From: Saccharospirillaceae bacterium
Lineage (GTDB): Bacteria > Pseudomonadota > Gammaproteobacteria > Pseudomonadales > Oceanobacteraceae
DNA: 64,000 bases
Reading direction: 5' to 3'
NCBI GenBank assembly: GCA_022448365.1
Contig: JAKVCS010000001.1
Coordinates: 248,001-312,000 of the forward strand
The translations under genes were made by a program, and so were the position numbers. Positions 1 through 8,809 of the stretch are shown here, piece by piece; position 1 is the stretch's first letter; each line of letters opens with the position of its first letter. Below the pieces are notes generated by a model. That model saw only the letters and a list, made by a program, of their open reading frames with translations. It ran no database searches and was not told the DNA's origin.

Positions 1-96
1 AAAAATGCAAGCGGTGAGCAACAGAACAAGCCCGGTATCTGATCAGGCGATCTGGCAAAAAGGAGGTCTGCAAACCAGATAAAGAACACTGAGAAA

Positions 97-780
97 TCAG
101 ATGATTTTCTTTAACTCGGTGTAATCACCTTTTACGTTCAGGGTTACCGTCACTGGATGTTTGTTACGATTGCGGAAGAACCAGCCATGATTACCGGTAA
201 ACGCTGCCGTTAAATGCCCCTGATCTGCGTCAACACCACGACCTTTTTCATAAGAAATGGATCGTCGCTGACCAGCTTCACGACCATTGCCGTGCGCATC
301 AAAGTTGATAGGCCCACCGTCAGAAACCCAAGCATACTGAGCAACAGCTCCGCGTTGCATGACCAGTTTGTATTCCGTCCCCTGTCCCGGTGTTAACACA
401 AATTGAACGGTATCTTTCCAGGCGGATGGTGCTGGCTTGGCATTAACTTCAACCTTGACGTCAGCTGCGTTGCTTTCGGCAATCGATTGTTGCGTTTGTT
501 CTGGAATACGAAGCGCAGAGTCATCGGCGGGAGACGGCAGTTTTACAGCAGTTTCCAGCGTACGATCGGCCTCGGCTTCTTCCGCTAACTGCCGTTTTAT
601 TTCCCCCATATCGGTCAGACCTAACCAGCGACCAACGCCGGTTGGGTCAACGGCATATTCGGCTGGTAGTACCAGGGTGACCAGTATCAATATCGCAACC
701 AACAGCGCCAATAAGGTGGATTTAATCAGTTGTTTTGAGCTAGGCAGCTCACCCTTCGACGGTAAATTTGCGTTGTACAT
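97..780 (-). CDS. membrane-anchored periplasmic protein of metal-efflux loci
   Basis: A 227-residue protein with a short cytoplasmic N-terminus, one strongly hydrophobic segment at about residues 20-40, an acidic and Ala-rich linker, and a C-terminal domain (about 115-227) rich in Gly, His and aromatic residues ending in a predicted beta-rich stretch. It resembles what databases call 'transmembrane anchor protein', which I recall sitting beside HupE/UreJ and Czc genes. No enzyme motif is visible and its biochemical role is unknown to me. It lies 56 bases downstream of the HupE/UreJ gene on the same strand, so the two are probably co-transcribed, divergently from the czc genes. No strong ribosome binding site precedes the ATG at 780. 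Family assignment is from memory of similar proteins; a metal-related role is inferred from context. Confidence 0.75.
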   Translation of the reverse strand: MYNANLPSKGELPSSKQLIKSTLLALLVAILILVTLVLPAEYAVDPTGVGRWLGLTDMGEIKRQLAEEAEADRTLETAVKLPSPADDSALRIPEQTQQSIAESNAADVKVEVNAKPAPSAWKDTVQFVLTPGQGTEYKLVMQRGAVAQYAWVSDGGPINFDAHGNGREAGQRRSISYEKGRGVDADQGHLTAAFTGNHGWFFRNRNKHPVTVTLNVKGDYTELKKII

Positions 781-836
781 AAACGTTCACTGTTAAAAAC
801 AAAAGATAAAATCCAAAGTCGCAAGCGGCGCAGAAA

Positions 837-1622
837 CTAAACCAGAAAGTAACCGCTGAGTTGATAGCCTATCAACAGAAAACCCGCGCTCATCATAACA
901 ATATTTGCCTGATAAGCATGATGACCAAAGGAAGAACTGCGCCGCCAGAAGCCCATCACAATGAGAATGCCACTTAACGCCAATAACTGACCTATCTCCA
1001 CCCCAAGATTAAACGCTAGTAGATTCGGAATCAGTCCATCTGGTGAAATCTGATATTCAAGAATCTTGGTAGATAACCCGAAACCGTGAAATAAACCAAA
1101 TACCAGCGTGGCAACCCGGGTATCCGGCTGCACACCAAACCAGCGACGGAAAGCGCCAAGATTGTCCAACGCCTTGTACACCACGGATAAGCCAATAATC
1201 GCATCAATGATGTAACTATTGATGCCGATTTCAAAGTACACACCCAACAGCATCGTCGTGGAATGGCCCAATGCGAACAAACTCACGTACACCGCAATGT
1301 GCTGCATCCGGTAAAGGAAAAAGATCACACCAAACAGAAACAGCAGGTGATCGTAACCGGTGACCATATGTTTGGCACCCAGGTAAATAAACGCAACAAG
1401 ATGGGTTCCGGAAATCTCCTGAATGTACCCCTTATCCCCTTCGGCAACGGCATGACCGACCGCGTCCAGCGGTAATGCAAAGAGTACCAGTATAGGCAGC
1501 AATCGCTTCCCGTGTTGATAAAACAAGAAGAATGCGCAAGCTGCAATGTAGGTCCGGAGTGCTTTCGTCTGCAAAGGATATAACCGATGTTGGCTGTCTT
1601 CAGAATACGATATGGCACGCAT
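837..1622 (-). CDS. HupE/UreJ family membrane protein (putative Ni/Co permease)
   Basis: A polytopic membrane protein with about seven hydrophobic segments. It carries the family pattern: 'GYDHLLFLFG' near residues 88-97, 'GHSTTM' on a later helix and 'FGLFHGFG' near residue 175, each with conserved His residues inside membrane segments. HupE and UreJ proteins are believed to move nickel or cobalt, or to support metalloenzyme assembly. No hydrogenase or urease gene is nearby; the neighbours are Czc-type efflux genes, so a metal transport or sensing role in resistance is inferred. The annotated ATG at 1622 gives about 40 residues before an apparent signal sequence ('RLLPILVLFALPL'), and no good ribosome binding site precedes it. 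An internal TTG start close to that signal sequence is therefore possible. Confidence 0.8.
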   Translation of the reverse strand: MRAISYSEDSQHRLYPLQTKALRTYIAACAFFLFYQHGKRLLPILVLFALPLDAVGHAVAEGDKGYIQEISGTHLVAFIYLGAKHMVTGYDHLLFLFGVIFFLYRMQHIAVYVSLFALGHSTTMLLGVYFEIGINSYIIDAIIGLSVVYKALDNLGAFRRWFGVQPDTRVATLVFGLFHGFGLSTKILEYQISPDGLIPNLLAFNLGVEIGQLLALSGILIVMGFWRRSSSFGHHAYQANIVMMSAGFLLIGYQLSGYFLV

Positions 1623-1695
1623 TCAATTCATTGATGAGACCTTACCATCGACCACCGGTCGCAAGCCAATCTGAGGCCATGCAGCATGTATAGAA

Positions 1696-1731
1696 ACGTA
1701 ATCCGAATTGCCTAGCCGTGGGTAATTACGT
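1696..1731. repeat. 7-bp perfect inverted repeat in the divergent metal-gene promoter region
   Basis: ACGTAAT at 1696-1702 is matched by ATTACGT at 1725-1731, with a 22-base spacer. It lies between the divergent HupE gene and the His-rich protein gene, where shared control would be expected. It could be an operator, or chance at this length. No metalloregulator gene is present in the window. Confidence 0.3.
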
Positions 1732-1762
1732 ATTTTGTCGAAAACTTTGTATGGGTCAAATC

Positions 1763-2113
1763 ATGTCGCTGCGACTGGTTTTGGTATTTTTATTATTGCT
1801 ACAGCACACACTGGTTAACACCGTTGCGGCCTCGGTGCACCTGTCTGCTGAAGACCATTCCATACGAGAAACACCCCATATTCATTCCTTAAGCGCTCTG
1901 ATCGATATATTTTCAGACCAAACGTCGGAAGCAGATTCGCACGGAGAGGAAGGCCACGATACCCGTGATGAAGTACACGTTCATGTGGTAGTTCCCCTTG
2001 CCCATGTTACCGAAGTGGCCCTGGTAGAAATGCAAAGCGAGAGACCGCTGACCGTTTACCTGAGCTACAGCGGCATCACGCATCAGCCCCTGCTCCCCCC
2101 ACCCAACGCCTGA
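1763..2113 (+). CDS. small secreted His-rich protein, CzcI-like
   Basis: Starting at the ATG at 1763, this encodes a 116-residue protein with a signal-peptide-like N-terminus ('MSLRLVLVFLLLLQ') followed by a periplasmic chain rich in His, Asp and Glu. His residues cluster near 'HSIRETPHIHS', 'DSHGEEGHD' and 'EVHVHVVVPLAH', consistent with soft metal binding. Size, export signal and position just upstream of czcCBA match CzcI, the small periplasmic protein of cobalt-zinc-cadmium resistance operons; sequence conservation in that group is low, so this is a contextual call. An in-frame start at 1751 would add four residues, and one at 1718 fifteen. About 250 bases with no gene separate it from czcC. 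Confidence 0.65.
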   Translation: MSLRLVLVFLLLLQHTLVNTVAASVHLSAEDHSIRETPHIHSLSALIDIFSDQTSEADSHGEEGHDTRDEVHVHVVVPLAHVTEVALVEMQSERPLTVYLSYSGITHQPLLPPPNA

Positions 2114-2360
2114 TTCACACTCAAAAACCGTCTTTCACAGCGGTTCTATGCGATTCGGGTCGTCAGTACGTACGGCGCTGAAGGCAGCTTCTAGGTGCTC
2201 GTTCATCAAATATAAACGGTGCTTACTTGCTGACCTTTGTCTCCCTCTGACGTCCCCGATAACACTTTGATACCGCTTGGTTTAAAAATTTGAATTTCGT
2301 TGCTTGGTATCGACCTGCAGCCTCTGGTTTGCACGTTCGCTGAGCACAGGTGGAAACTCG

Positions 2361-3686
2361 ATGAAAACTCATACCCCGCAAGGCGTATTGATACCCTTGC
2401 TGATGTGCTGCGGTTTCAGCACCCTTGTTGAGGCTGATATTTCAGCCAATAACGGCAATGTCCTGACGCTGCAGCAAGCAGTAAATCGCACGCTGCAGAA
2501 CAACCCGCACTTATTGGCCTACCCGTTTTATCTGCGTCAGGCCGATGCCGATAAGCTGCAGGCTGACATTCGCCCCATCCCACAGGTTGGTCTGAGTGCC
2601 AACAATATCCTCGGTAGCGGCAACAAGTCCGGTCTGGATGAGGCGGAAATCACGCTGTCATTCAGCCAAACGATTGAACTTGGTGACAAACGTCAGTCTC
2701 GTCATCGCCTCGCTGCAGGCAAGCAACAACTGCTTCAGGTTGAATACGATATCAGTCGTCTCGATACGTTGGCAGAAACCAGCCGTCGTTATTACCAACT
2801 GCTGGCACTGCAAGCAAAGGGAGACTTGCTGCAACAACGCATTCGACGCGAGCGTCAGGCACTCAGTGTCATCAAGCAGCGCGCTCGTGCCGGTGCGGTA
2901 GCTCAGGCGGATGTTGCCAATATGGCGCTGCAAGTCGCCAATAGTGAGGCTCAACAGCATCACAACTCGCGTGATCAACAACAAGCACGCCTGAGCCTGA
3001 GTCAGATGTGGCTGGCCAAAGCCGATTTTACTGCCGTCGCCGGATCACTGATCCAATCGCCTGCCTTACCCGGTCAAACCGAGCTGACAGCGAAAATTGA
3101 TAACGGTATAAAATCGTTGCCCGATTACCGTTACCAGCTGGCAATGCAACGCCTGGCCGATAACCAACTCAAGCTGGCCCAGGCGAATGGTCGTTCCAAC
3201 GTCACCCTGACAGCTGGTATTCGCCAACTCGAAGCAACTGGCGATCAGGCATTGATGGTTGGCTTTTCTATGCCACTGGCGTTCGACAATCCCAATCGTG
3301 GCCGCATCAGCAAGGCTCAGATAACACAGCAATTATCGCTGCAGCAAACCGACATCAAACGCCAGCAACTCAGCCTGGAGCTGACCGGCATCCAGCAGCA
3401 GCTGACAGCTAATCTGGAACACGCAGAGCATATCGAAACACAACAAATGCCTCTTGCGCGTCAACTGCTGCAAAGCAGTCAGACCGCTTATACCCAGGGG
3501 CGTTATTCAGTGTTGCAGTGGATAGATGCACAACAACAATTTTTCCGTTTACAGCTGCGCTTAATCGACACACGTCTGGCTGTGTTCAATCAGATTCTTG
3601 AGCTGGAGCGTGTGCTGGACCGTCCGATAGTGTCACCAACGGCACAATCAGAAACAACTGACGGTTTGGCAGAGAACAATATTTAA
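2361..3686 (+). CDS. czcC: CzcC-like TolC-family outer-membrane efflux protein
   Basis: Encodes 441 residues from the ATG at 2361, where a signal peptide begins (ending near 'LVEADISA'). An upstream in-frame start at 2304 would place 19 unlikely residues ahead of the signal. The mature protein has two TolC-type repeats rich in Gln, Leu and Ala that form the coiled-coil tunnel, with typical segments such as 'ADADKLQADIRPIPQ' and 'GRYSVLQWIDAQQQ'. It should form the outer-membrane channel through which the CzcBA pump expels divalent cations. The stop is followed 12 bases later by czcB, so it is part of one operon. The role is inferred from family and gene order; which metals are exported cannot be read from this subunit. 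Confidence 0.9.
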   Translation: MKTHTPQGVLIPLLMCCGFSTLVEADISANNGNVLTLQQAVNRTLQNNPHLLAYPFYLRQADADKLQADIRPIPQVGLSANNILGSGNKSGLDEAEITLSFSQTIELGDKRQSRHRLAAGKQQLLQVEYDISRLDTLAETSRRYYQLLALQAKGDLLQQRIRRERQALSVIKQRARAGAVAQADVANMALQVANSEAQQHHNSRDQQQARLSLSQMWLAKADFTAVAGSLIQSPALPGQTELTAKIDNGIKSLPDYRYQLAMQRLADNQLKLAQANGRSNVTLTAGIRQLEATGDQALMVGFSMPLAFDNPNRGRISKAQITQQLSLQQTDIKRQQLSLELTGIQQQLTANLEHAEHIETQQMPLARQLLQSSQTAYTQGRYSVLQWIDAQQQFFRLQLRLIDTRLAVFNQILELERVLDRPIVSPTAQSETTDGLAENNI

Positions 3687-3698
3687 AGGTTTCAAACG

Positions 3699-4949
3699 AT
3701 GAAAACATTCACATTTAACACCCTGTTGCGAGCTGTATTTATGGGTTCGCTATTATTCCCGGTTTCGTCTTTTGTAATGGCAGGCGGCGATCATGGTCAC
3801 CACGACCATCATGAAGAACAAGAAGAAGCCAAAGGACCAAACGGCGGCAAGCTGTTAACAGAGGGGAATTTCGCATTAGAAATGACCATCTTCGAAAATG
3901 GCATTCCCGCAGAAATGCGTTTGTTCTCTTATGAAAATGGTGAAGCGATTGCACCCGAACAATTGAACGTTAGCGTGACACTTGATCGCTTAGATGGCAC
4001 ACGTAACACACTGCGCTTTAGTCCGGAGCGCGGTTATCGCGTCAGTGATCAAACCATCGCAGAACCGCACTCTTACGACGTGACCGTTCTTGCCAGCTTC
4101 GAGGGCAGAAGTTTCCAATGGAAATTCGATAGCCACGAGGGTCGCACTGAAATCACACCGCGTTTAGCGCGATTATCGGGCATAGAAACCGAAATCGCAG
4201 GCTCACAGGTGATCAGAACCAGCGATACCTTATTTGGCGTTATTGGCGCTCCTCAGGATCAGGTATTTAACCTGCACGCGCCATACTCCAGCATTGTTGA
4301 AAAAGTATTGGTCACCGTCGGCGATTCGGTGAAAAAAGGCCAGATATTGATGCGTCTGAAAAATACCGAGACTCTGCAAAGTTACAGTCTAACCAGTCCA
4401 AGCGGCGGTGAGGTAACTGACCTGAACGTTAACCAGGGTGATCGCGCTTTTAACCAGTCATTGATTCAGATTTCCGACCTGTCCAGGGTCTGGGTGAACT
4501 TATCCGCTTTTCCGGAAAATATTGAACACATCGCCATTGGCCAGGAGGTCGAAGTGTATGACATGCATGATCACGAACGAACCCTGGGGACCATAGAATA
4601 CGTTGCACCACAAATGACTGGCGGTCATATCGCTCGTGCTCGTGCAGTCATCGATAATCAGAAAGGTCATTGGCGACCCGGTATGCACATCAAAGCCGAT
4701 GTAAAAATTTCCGAACGACAGGTGCCACTGGCAGTTAAAACCTCTGCCCTGCAAACCTTCCGTGAGATGCCGGTGGTATTCGCAAAATACAACAACCAGT
4801 ATGAAGTGCGCATGCTGACAATGGGTGAACAAAATGACGACTGGATCGAAGTGTTGGAAGGCCTTACGCCCGGCACAGAATACGTCACAGAAAACAGCTT
4901 TTTATTAAAAGCTGACATTCTGAAAGACGGCGCCAGCCACGATCATTAA
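3699..4949 (+). CDS. czcB: CzcB-like periplasmic adaptor (membrane fusion protein)
   Basis: A 416-residue HlyD-type adaptor with a signal peptide of about 28 residues. Directly after it is a His/Glu-rich segment ('GGDHGHHDHHEEQEE') that can bind metal and is typical of adaptors of heavy-metal RND pumps. A YtkA-like beta domain occupies about residues 45-140. A biotinyl-lipoyl-type domain ('VTVGDSVKKGQILMRL') and beta-barrel domain follow, and the protein ends in 'DGASHDH'. It links the inner-membrane pump CzcA to the outer-membrane channel CzcC and may deliver periplasmic metal to the pump. It sits 12 bases after czcC and 14 bases before czcA. Confidence 0.93.
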   Translation: MKTFTFNTLLRAVFMGSLLFPVSSFVMAGGDHGHHDHHEEQEEAKGPNGGKLLTEGNFALEMTIFENGIPAEMRLFSYENGEAIAPEQLNVSVTLDRLDGTRNTLRFSPERGYRVSDQTIAEPHSYDVTVLASFEGRSFQWKFDSHEGRTEITPRLARLSGIETEIAGSQVIRTSDTLFGVIGAPQDQVFNLHAPYSSIVEKVLVTVGDSVKKGQILMRLKNTETLQSYSLTSPSGGEVTDLNVNQGDRAFNQSLIQISDLSRVWVNLSAFPENIEHIAIGQEVEVYDMHDHERTLGTIEYVAPQMTGGHIARARAVIDNQKGHWRPGMHIKADVKISERQVPLAVKTSALQTFREMPVVFAKYNNQYEVRMLTMGEQNDDWIEVLEGLTPGTEYVTENSFLLKADILKDGASHDH

Positions 4950-4963
4950 ACAGGGAGCGACCC

Positions 4964-7900
4964 ATGAATCAATTAATTAACTTTGCCGTTGAACGGCGCT
5001 GGTTGGTGTTAGCTGCCACCTTGTTAATTGCCGTGCTTGGTATGTATAACGCCACCAAACTTCCGATCGATGCGGTGCCGGATATTACCAATGTACAGGT
5101 ACAGATTAACAGCGAGGCCACAGGTTATTCGCCGTTAGAAGCGGAACAGCGTATTACCTATATCGTTGAAAATGCCATGGCAGGGATTCCTGATCTGGAT
5201 TACACCCGATCGGTATCTCGCTACGGTCTGTCTCAGGTAACGGTGATATTTAAAGAAGGTACGGATATTTATTGGGCACGCCAGCAAATCAGTGAACGTC
5301 TGCAGGGCATCCGTAACAATCTGCCACGGGGTATTGAGCCGGAACTCGGCCCGATTGCCAGTGGTTTGGGTGAAATCTTTATGTATTCGGTCGCGGCCGA
5401 AAAAAATGCCGTTAAAGCCGATGGCACAGCTTACACCGCTCAGGATCTGCGCGAAATTCAGGACTGGATCATTCGTCCCCAACTGGTGACGGTGCCCGGC
5501 ATAACGGAGATCAACACCATTGGTGGTTATGAAAAGGAATATCAGGTTGCTCCCTTCCCAGGCAAGCTGTTGGCCTACAAGCTAACCATCGCCGATATTA
5601 TTACGGCACTGGAAAACAATAATCAAAATACCGGTGCTGGTTATATCGAGCGTAACGGCGAGCAATGGTTAATTCGCTCACCAGGCCAATTACATTCTCT
5701 TGATGACATTGCGCAATTAGTCGTCGCTAAGCGTGATGATGCGCCGGTAAGAGTAAAAGATCTGGCTGATGTACGTTTTGGCAAAGAACTGCGAACCGGA
5801 GCGGCTACCCGCAATGGTGAGGAAACGGTGCTCGGTACCGCCTTTATGTTGCTGGGTGAAAACAGCCGAACCGTTTCTGAAGCTGTCGCCCAGCGGCTCA
5901 AGGAGATTAATCCGAGTTTACCCCTGGGTGTGTATGCCGAGGCCTTATACGACCGCACGACGCTGGTAGAAAAAACCATCGATACCGTCAAGACCAACCT
6001 GTTTGAGGGGGCCGTACTGGTTATTGCGGTGTTGTTCGCTCTGCTGGGAAATATTCGAGCGGCATTAATTGCAGCATTGGTGATTCCGCTGAGTATGCTA
6101 TTTGCCATTACCGGTATGACCAGCAATCGGGTATCGGGCAACCTGATGAGCCTGGGTGCGATTGATTTTGGTCTGATTGTCGATGGTGCTGTTATTGTTG
6201 TGGAAAATTCTTTGCGCCGCTTAGGCCTGGCGCAACAGCAGCATGGTCGTTTATTAACCCTGCAGGAACGCCTGAAAGAAGTGGCGGTCGCCACCCGCGA
6301 AGTATTCCGCCCGGCAGTCTTTGGCGTCTTAATTATTATGCTGGTGTATTTACCAATTTTCGCTTTAACCGGTGTTGAAGGAAAAATGTTCCACCCAATG
6401 GCTTTTACCGTGGTCGCAGCATTGTTAGGTGCCTTAATTTTCTCGGTGACCTTTGTTCCGGCAGCTATCGCCATTCTGGTGACAGGCAACGTCCGCAAGC
6501 AAGAAAATACCGTAATGAATAAAGCACGACAGCTGTATTTACCGATATTAAAAACATCACTCAATAACGCTCCTTTGGTGATGCTGACTGCGTTGCTTCT
6601 GGTACTGGGTAGTGCTTTTCAGGCAAGCCGCATGGGCAGCGAGTTTCTGCCACAGCTGGATGAGCATGACATCGCGTTACATGCATTACGCATTCCCGGC
6701 ACCGGTATTGAACAGGCAACACGTATGCAACAGGTGCTGGAGAAACAACTACAACAAATACCCGAAGTCAGAACCACCTTTGCTAAAATCGGTACCGCAG
6801 AAGTAGCAACGGACCCGATGCCACCGAATGTCGCTGATGCATTTTTAATGTTAAAGCCGCGAGCTGAATGGCCAGATCCGGGCAAGAGTAAACAACAACT
6901 GGTGCAGGAAGTGCGTGAGTTGGTAGAGCGTATTCCAGGCAATAACTACGAGCTCACCCAACCAATTGAAATGCGTTTCAACGAATTAATCGCCGGGGTG
7001 CGTTCCGACGTTGCGATTCGTATCGTTGGCGATGATCTTGATGTGATGGCGCAATACGCCGAAAAAGCGACAGCCCTGTTAGCAACAATTGCCGGCGGCC
7101 GCGATGTACGTATGGAGCAGGCCAAAGGTTTGCCAATGATATCGGTGGTTCCGGATCGCGATCACCTGGCATTGTTGGGGTTAACCGTAGCCGATATTCA
7201 GAACGCTCTGCAAACCGCTATCAGTGGTCGGCAGACGGGCTTGATATATGAGGGTGATCGCCGTTTCAAACTGCTGGTGCGTATGGATAAAAGTCTGCGT
7301 AAAAATCCAGAAGCGCTGGCGCAGATTCCGGTGGCGATTCCCTACCCCGCTAATCCGGATGATGAAAAATCTGAGCTGGATTATGTGCCGCTCGGAGAAG
7401 TCGCAGACATCATCGAAATTCAGGGTCCCAACCAGATTAACCGTCGCTTTGGTAAACGCAATATCGTTGTCACAGCGAATGTTGAAGGTCGTGACCTGGG
7501 CTCATTTATAAAAGAGACCCAGCAGGTTATGCGCGATCAACTTGAGTTACCGGCCGGCTATTGGCTGGAATACGGCGGCACATTTGAACAGCTGCAGTCT
7601 GCCAGTCAGCGCTTGAGCATGGTGGTTCCGCTGACGTTATTGCTGATTTTAGGGCTGCTTTACAGCGCCTTTCATTCGCTGCGTGATGCTTTGGTGATCT
7701 TTACCGGTGTCCCGCTGGCATTAACTGGCGGCGTAATTGCTCTGACACTGCGCGATATGCCACTGTCGATTTCGGCAGCTGTAGGCTTTATTGCGTTATC
7801 CGGTGTTGCGGTTTTAAACGGCGTGGTGATGCTGTCGTTTATTCGCGAATTACGCGATGAGGGCCAACAGATGGCTCAGGCAATCTGTGACGGTGCCAGT

Positions 7901-8119
7901 CAGCGTTTGCGTCCGGTACTGATGACAGCACTGGTGGCCAGCTTGGGTTTTGTTCCCATGGCGTTTAATTCCGGGACAGGGGCTGAAATCCAGCGACCAC
8001 TCGCTACCGTCGTTATTGGTGGGATTATTTCATCGACTCTGCTTACGCTGGTCGTGTTACCAACATTGTATCAGTGGGTATACCGATATTTCGGTGAGAA
8101 CAATGCCAGCACGAATTAA
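4964..8119 (+). CDS. czcA: CzcA-like heavy-metal RND efflux pump
   Basis: A 1051-residue inner-membrane RND pump, the usual length for CzcA. The first membrane helix is at about residues 12-30, followed by a large periplasmic loop; a block of helices covers about 340-500, then a second periplasmic loop and the final helices at about 880-1045. The heavy-metal signature 'DFGLIVDGAVIVVEN' begins near residue 401. It holds the two Asp and the Glu that form the proton relay and distinguish metal-exporting (HME) pumps from drug pumps. The expected function is proton-driven export of Co, Zn, Cd or Ni with CzcB and CzcC. The start is preceded by a good Shine-Dalgarno (AGGGAG). It is the last gene of the operon; a small hairpin follows at 8180. 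Confidence 0.95.
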   Translation: MNQLINFAVERRWLVLAATLLIAVLGMYNATKLPIDAVPDITNVQVQINSEATGYSPLEAEQRITYIVENAMAGIPDLDYTRSVSRYGLSQVTVIFKEGTDIYWARQQISERLQGIRNNLPRGIEPELGPIASGLGEIFMYSVAAEKNAVKADGTAYTAQDLREIQDWIIRPQLVTVPGITEINTIGGYEKEYQVAPFPGKLLAYKLTIADIITALENNNQNTGAGYIERNGEQWLIRSPGQLHSLDDIAQLVVAKRDDAPVRVKDLADVRFGKELRTGAATRNGEETVLGTAFMLLGENSRTVSEAVAQRLKEINPSLPLGVYAEALYDRTTLVEKTIDTVKTNLFEGAVLVIAVLFALLGNIRAALIAALVIPLSMLFAITGMTSNRVSGNLMSLGAIDFGLIVDGAVIVVENSLRRLGLAQQQHGRLLTLQERLKEVAVATREVFRPAVFGVLIIMLVYLPIFALTGVEGKMFHPMAFTVVAALLGALIFSVTFVPAAIAILVTGNVRKQENTVMNKARQLYLPILKTSLNNAPLVMLTALLLVLGSAFQASRMGSEFLPQLDEHDIALHALRIPGTGIEQATRMQQVLEKQLQQIPEVRTTFAKIGTAEVATDPMPPNVADAFLMLKPRAEWPDPGKSKQQLVQEVRELVERIPGNNYELTQPIEMRFNELIAGVRSDVAIRIVGDDLDVMAQYAEKATALLATIAGGRDVRMEQAKGLPMISVVPDRDHLALLGLTVADIQNALQTAISGRQTGLIYEGDRRFKLLVRMDKSLRKNPEALAQIPVAIPYPANPDDEKSELDYVPLGEVADIIEIQGPNQINRRFGKRNIVVTANVEGRDLGSFIKETQQVMRDQLELPAGYWLEYGGTFEQLQSASQRLSMVVPLTLLLILGLLYSAFHSLRDALVIFTGVPLALTGGVIALTLRDMPLSISAAVGFIALSGVAVLNGVVMLSFIRELRDEGQQMAQAICDGASQRLRPVLMTALVASLGFVPMAFNSGTGAEIQRPLATVVIGGIISSTLLTLVVLPTLYQWVYRYFGENNASTN

Positions 8120-8179
8120 TTACTGACAGAAAACAGCGCGCGATTCGCTAATACCGCGCGATCATATTCACACAACAAA

Positions 8180-8201
8180 GCGATCCTCAAATGAGGATCG
8201 C
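8180..8201. terminator. perfect 9-bp hairpin after czcA (possible terminator or processing stem)
   Basis: GCGATCCTC and GAGGATCGC pair perfectly around the loop AAAT, 60 bases past the czcA stop. No T-run follows on the plus strand, so it is not a textbook intrinsic terminator. It may stabilise the 3' end of the czc transcript. Confidence 0.4.
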
Positions 8202-8298
8202 CGCAATGGACCGCAACAGATCGTCTGAATATCAAACGTAAGGAATCGCGTTGTAAACTGCGTTATGCTTTAGCCATCCAAGTTCACGCAGCCAAACC

Positions 8299-8760
8299 AT
8301 GAAGAACCTACTGGTCATAGCGCACACACCGTCTGATAATCTTCAGAAAATTACTTCAGCAATCAGAGCAGGCTTTGAATCAGCAGAGTCCAGACAGGTT
8401 TCGATCACCATACGGTCCCCCTTTGACACGCAACCGCACGCGGTAAAATCTGCAGCAGCGATTTTATTGCTTACGCCAGAAAATCTCGGTTATATCTCTG
8501 GCGCACTGAAGGATTTCTTTGACCGTTGTTACTATCCTTGCCTGGAAGAAACTCAGGGTAAACCCTGTGCAGCCATTATTCGTGCAGGTCATGACGGGAC
8601 CGCCAGTGTTAGCGCTTTACAGACCATCACAACCGGACTGCGCTGGCGCTGGGTACAGGCGCCATTAATTCTTCGTGGTGAGTGGCAAAAGCACTTTCTT
8701 GAGCAAGCGGAGGAGCTGAGTTGTGCCATGACCATGGCGTTGGATCAGGGAATCATCTGA
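8299..8760 (+). CDS. flavodoxin-fold protein, putative NAD(P)H-dependent FMN reductase
   Basis: A 153-residue protein with a flavodoxin-like fold. It opens with '[18 protein letters not shown]', typical of the phosphate-binding loop after the first strand, and has a hydrophobic strand ending '[26 protein letters not shown]', the pattern of NAD(P)H-dependent FMN reductase and NAD(P)H-quinone oxidoreductase families. It probably binds FMN and passes electrons to quinones or small acceptors in the cytosol. It stands alone between czcA and a convergent diguanylate cyclase gene, and I see no strong ribosome binding site before the ATG. The substrate is unknown. A direct link with metal resistance is possible but unsupported. 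Confidence 0.75.
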   Translation: MKNLLVIAHTPSDNLQKITSAIRAGFESAESRQVSITIRSPFDTQPHAVKSAAAILLLTPENLGYISGALKDFFDRCYYPCLEETQGKPCAAIIRAGHDGTASVSALQTITTGLRWRWVQAPLILRGEWQKHFLEQAEELSCAMTMALDQGII

Positions 8761-8809
8761 TGATGGCAGTAATAAACTGAAATACACCCGGTGCTGGGTA
8801 TCATTAAAA

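Noticed and set aside
61-70. AGGAGGT on the plus strand that looks like a perfect ribosome binding site
   Set aside because: No start codon opens a useful frame within a normal distance, and the DNA here is downstream of a minus-strand gene.
5641-6564. A 307-codon open frame on the minus strand inside czcA
   Set aside because: It lies wholly within a well-supported czcA, has a composition full of Arg, Thr, Ser and Asn typical of a shadow frame, and matches no family.
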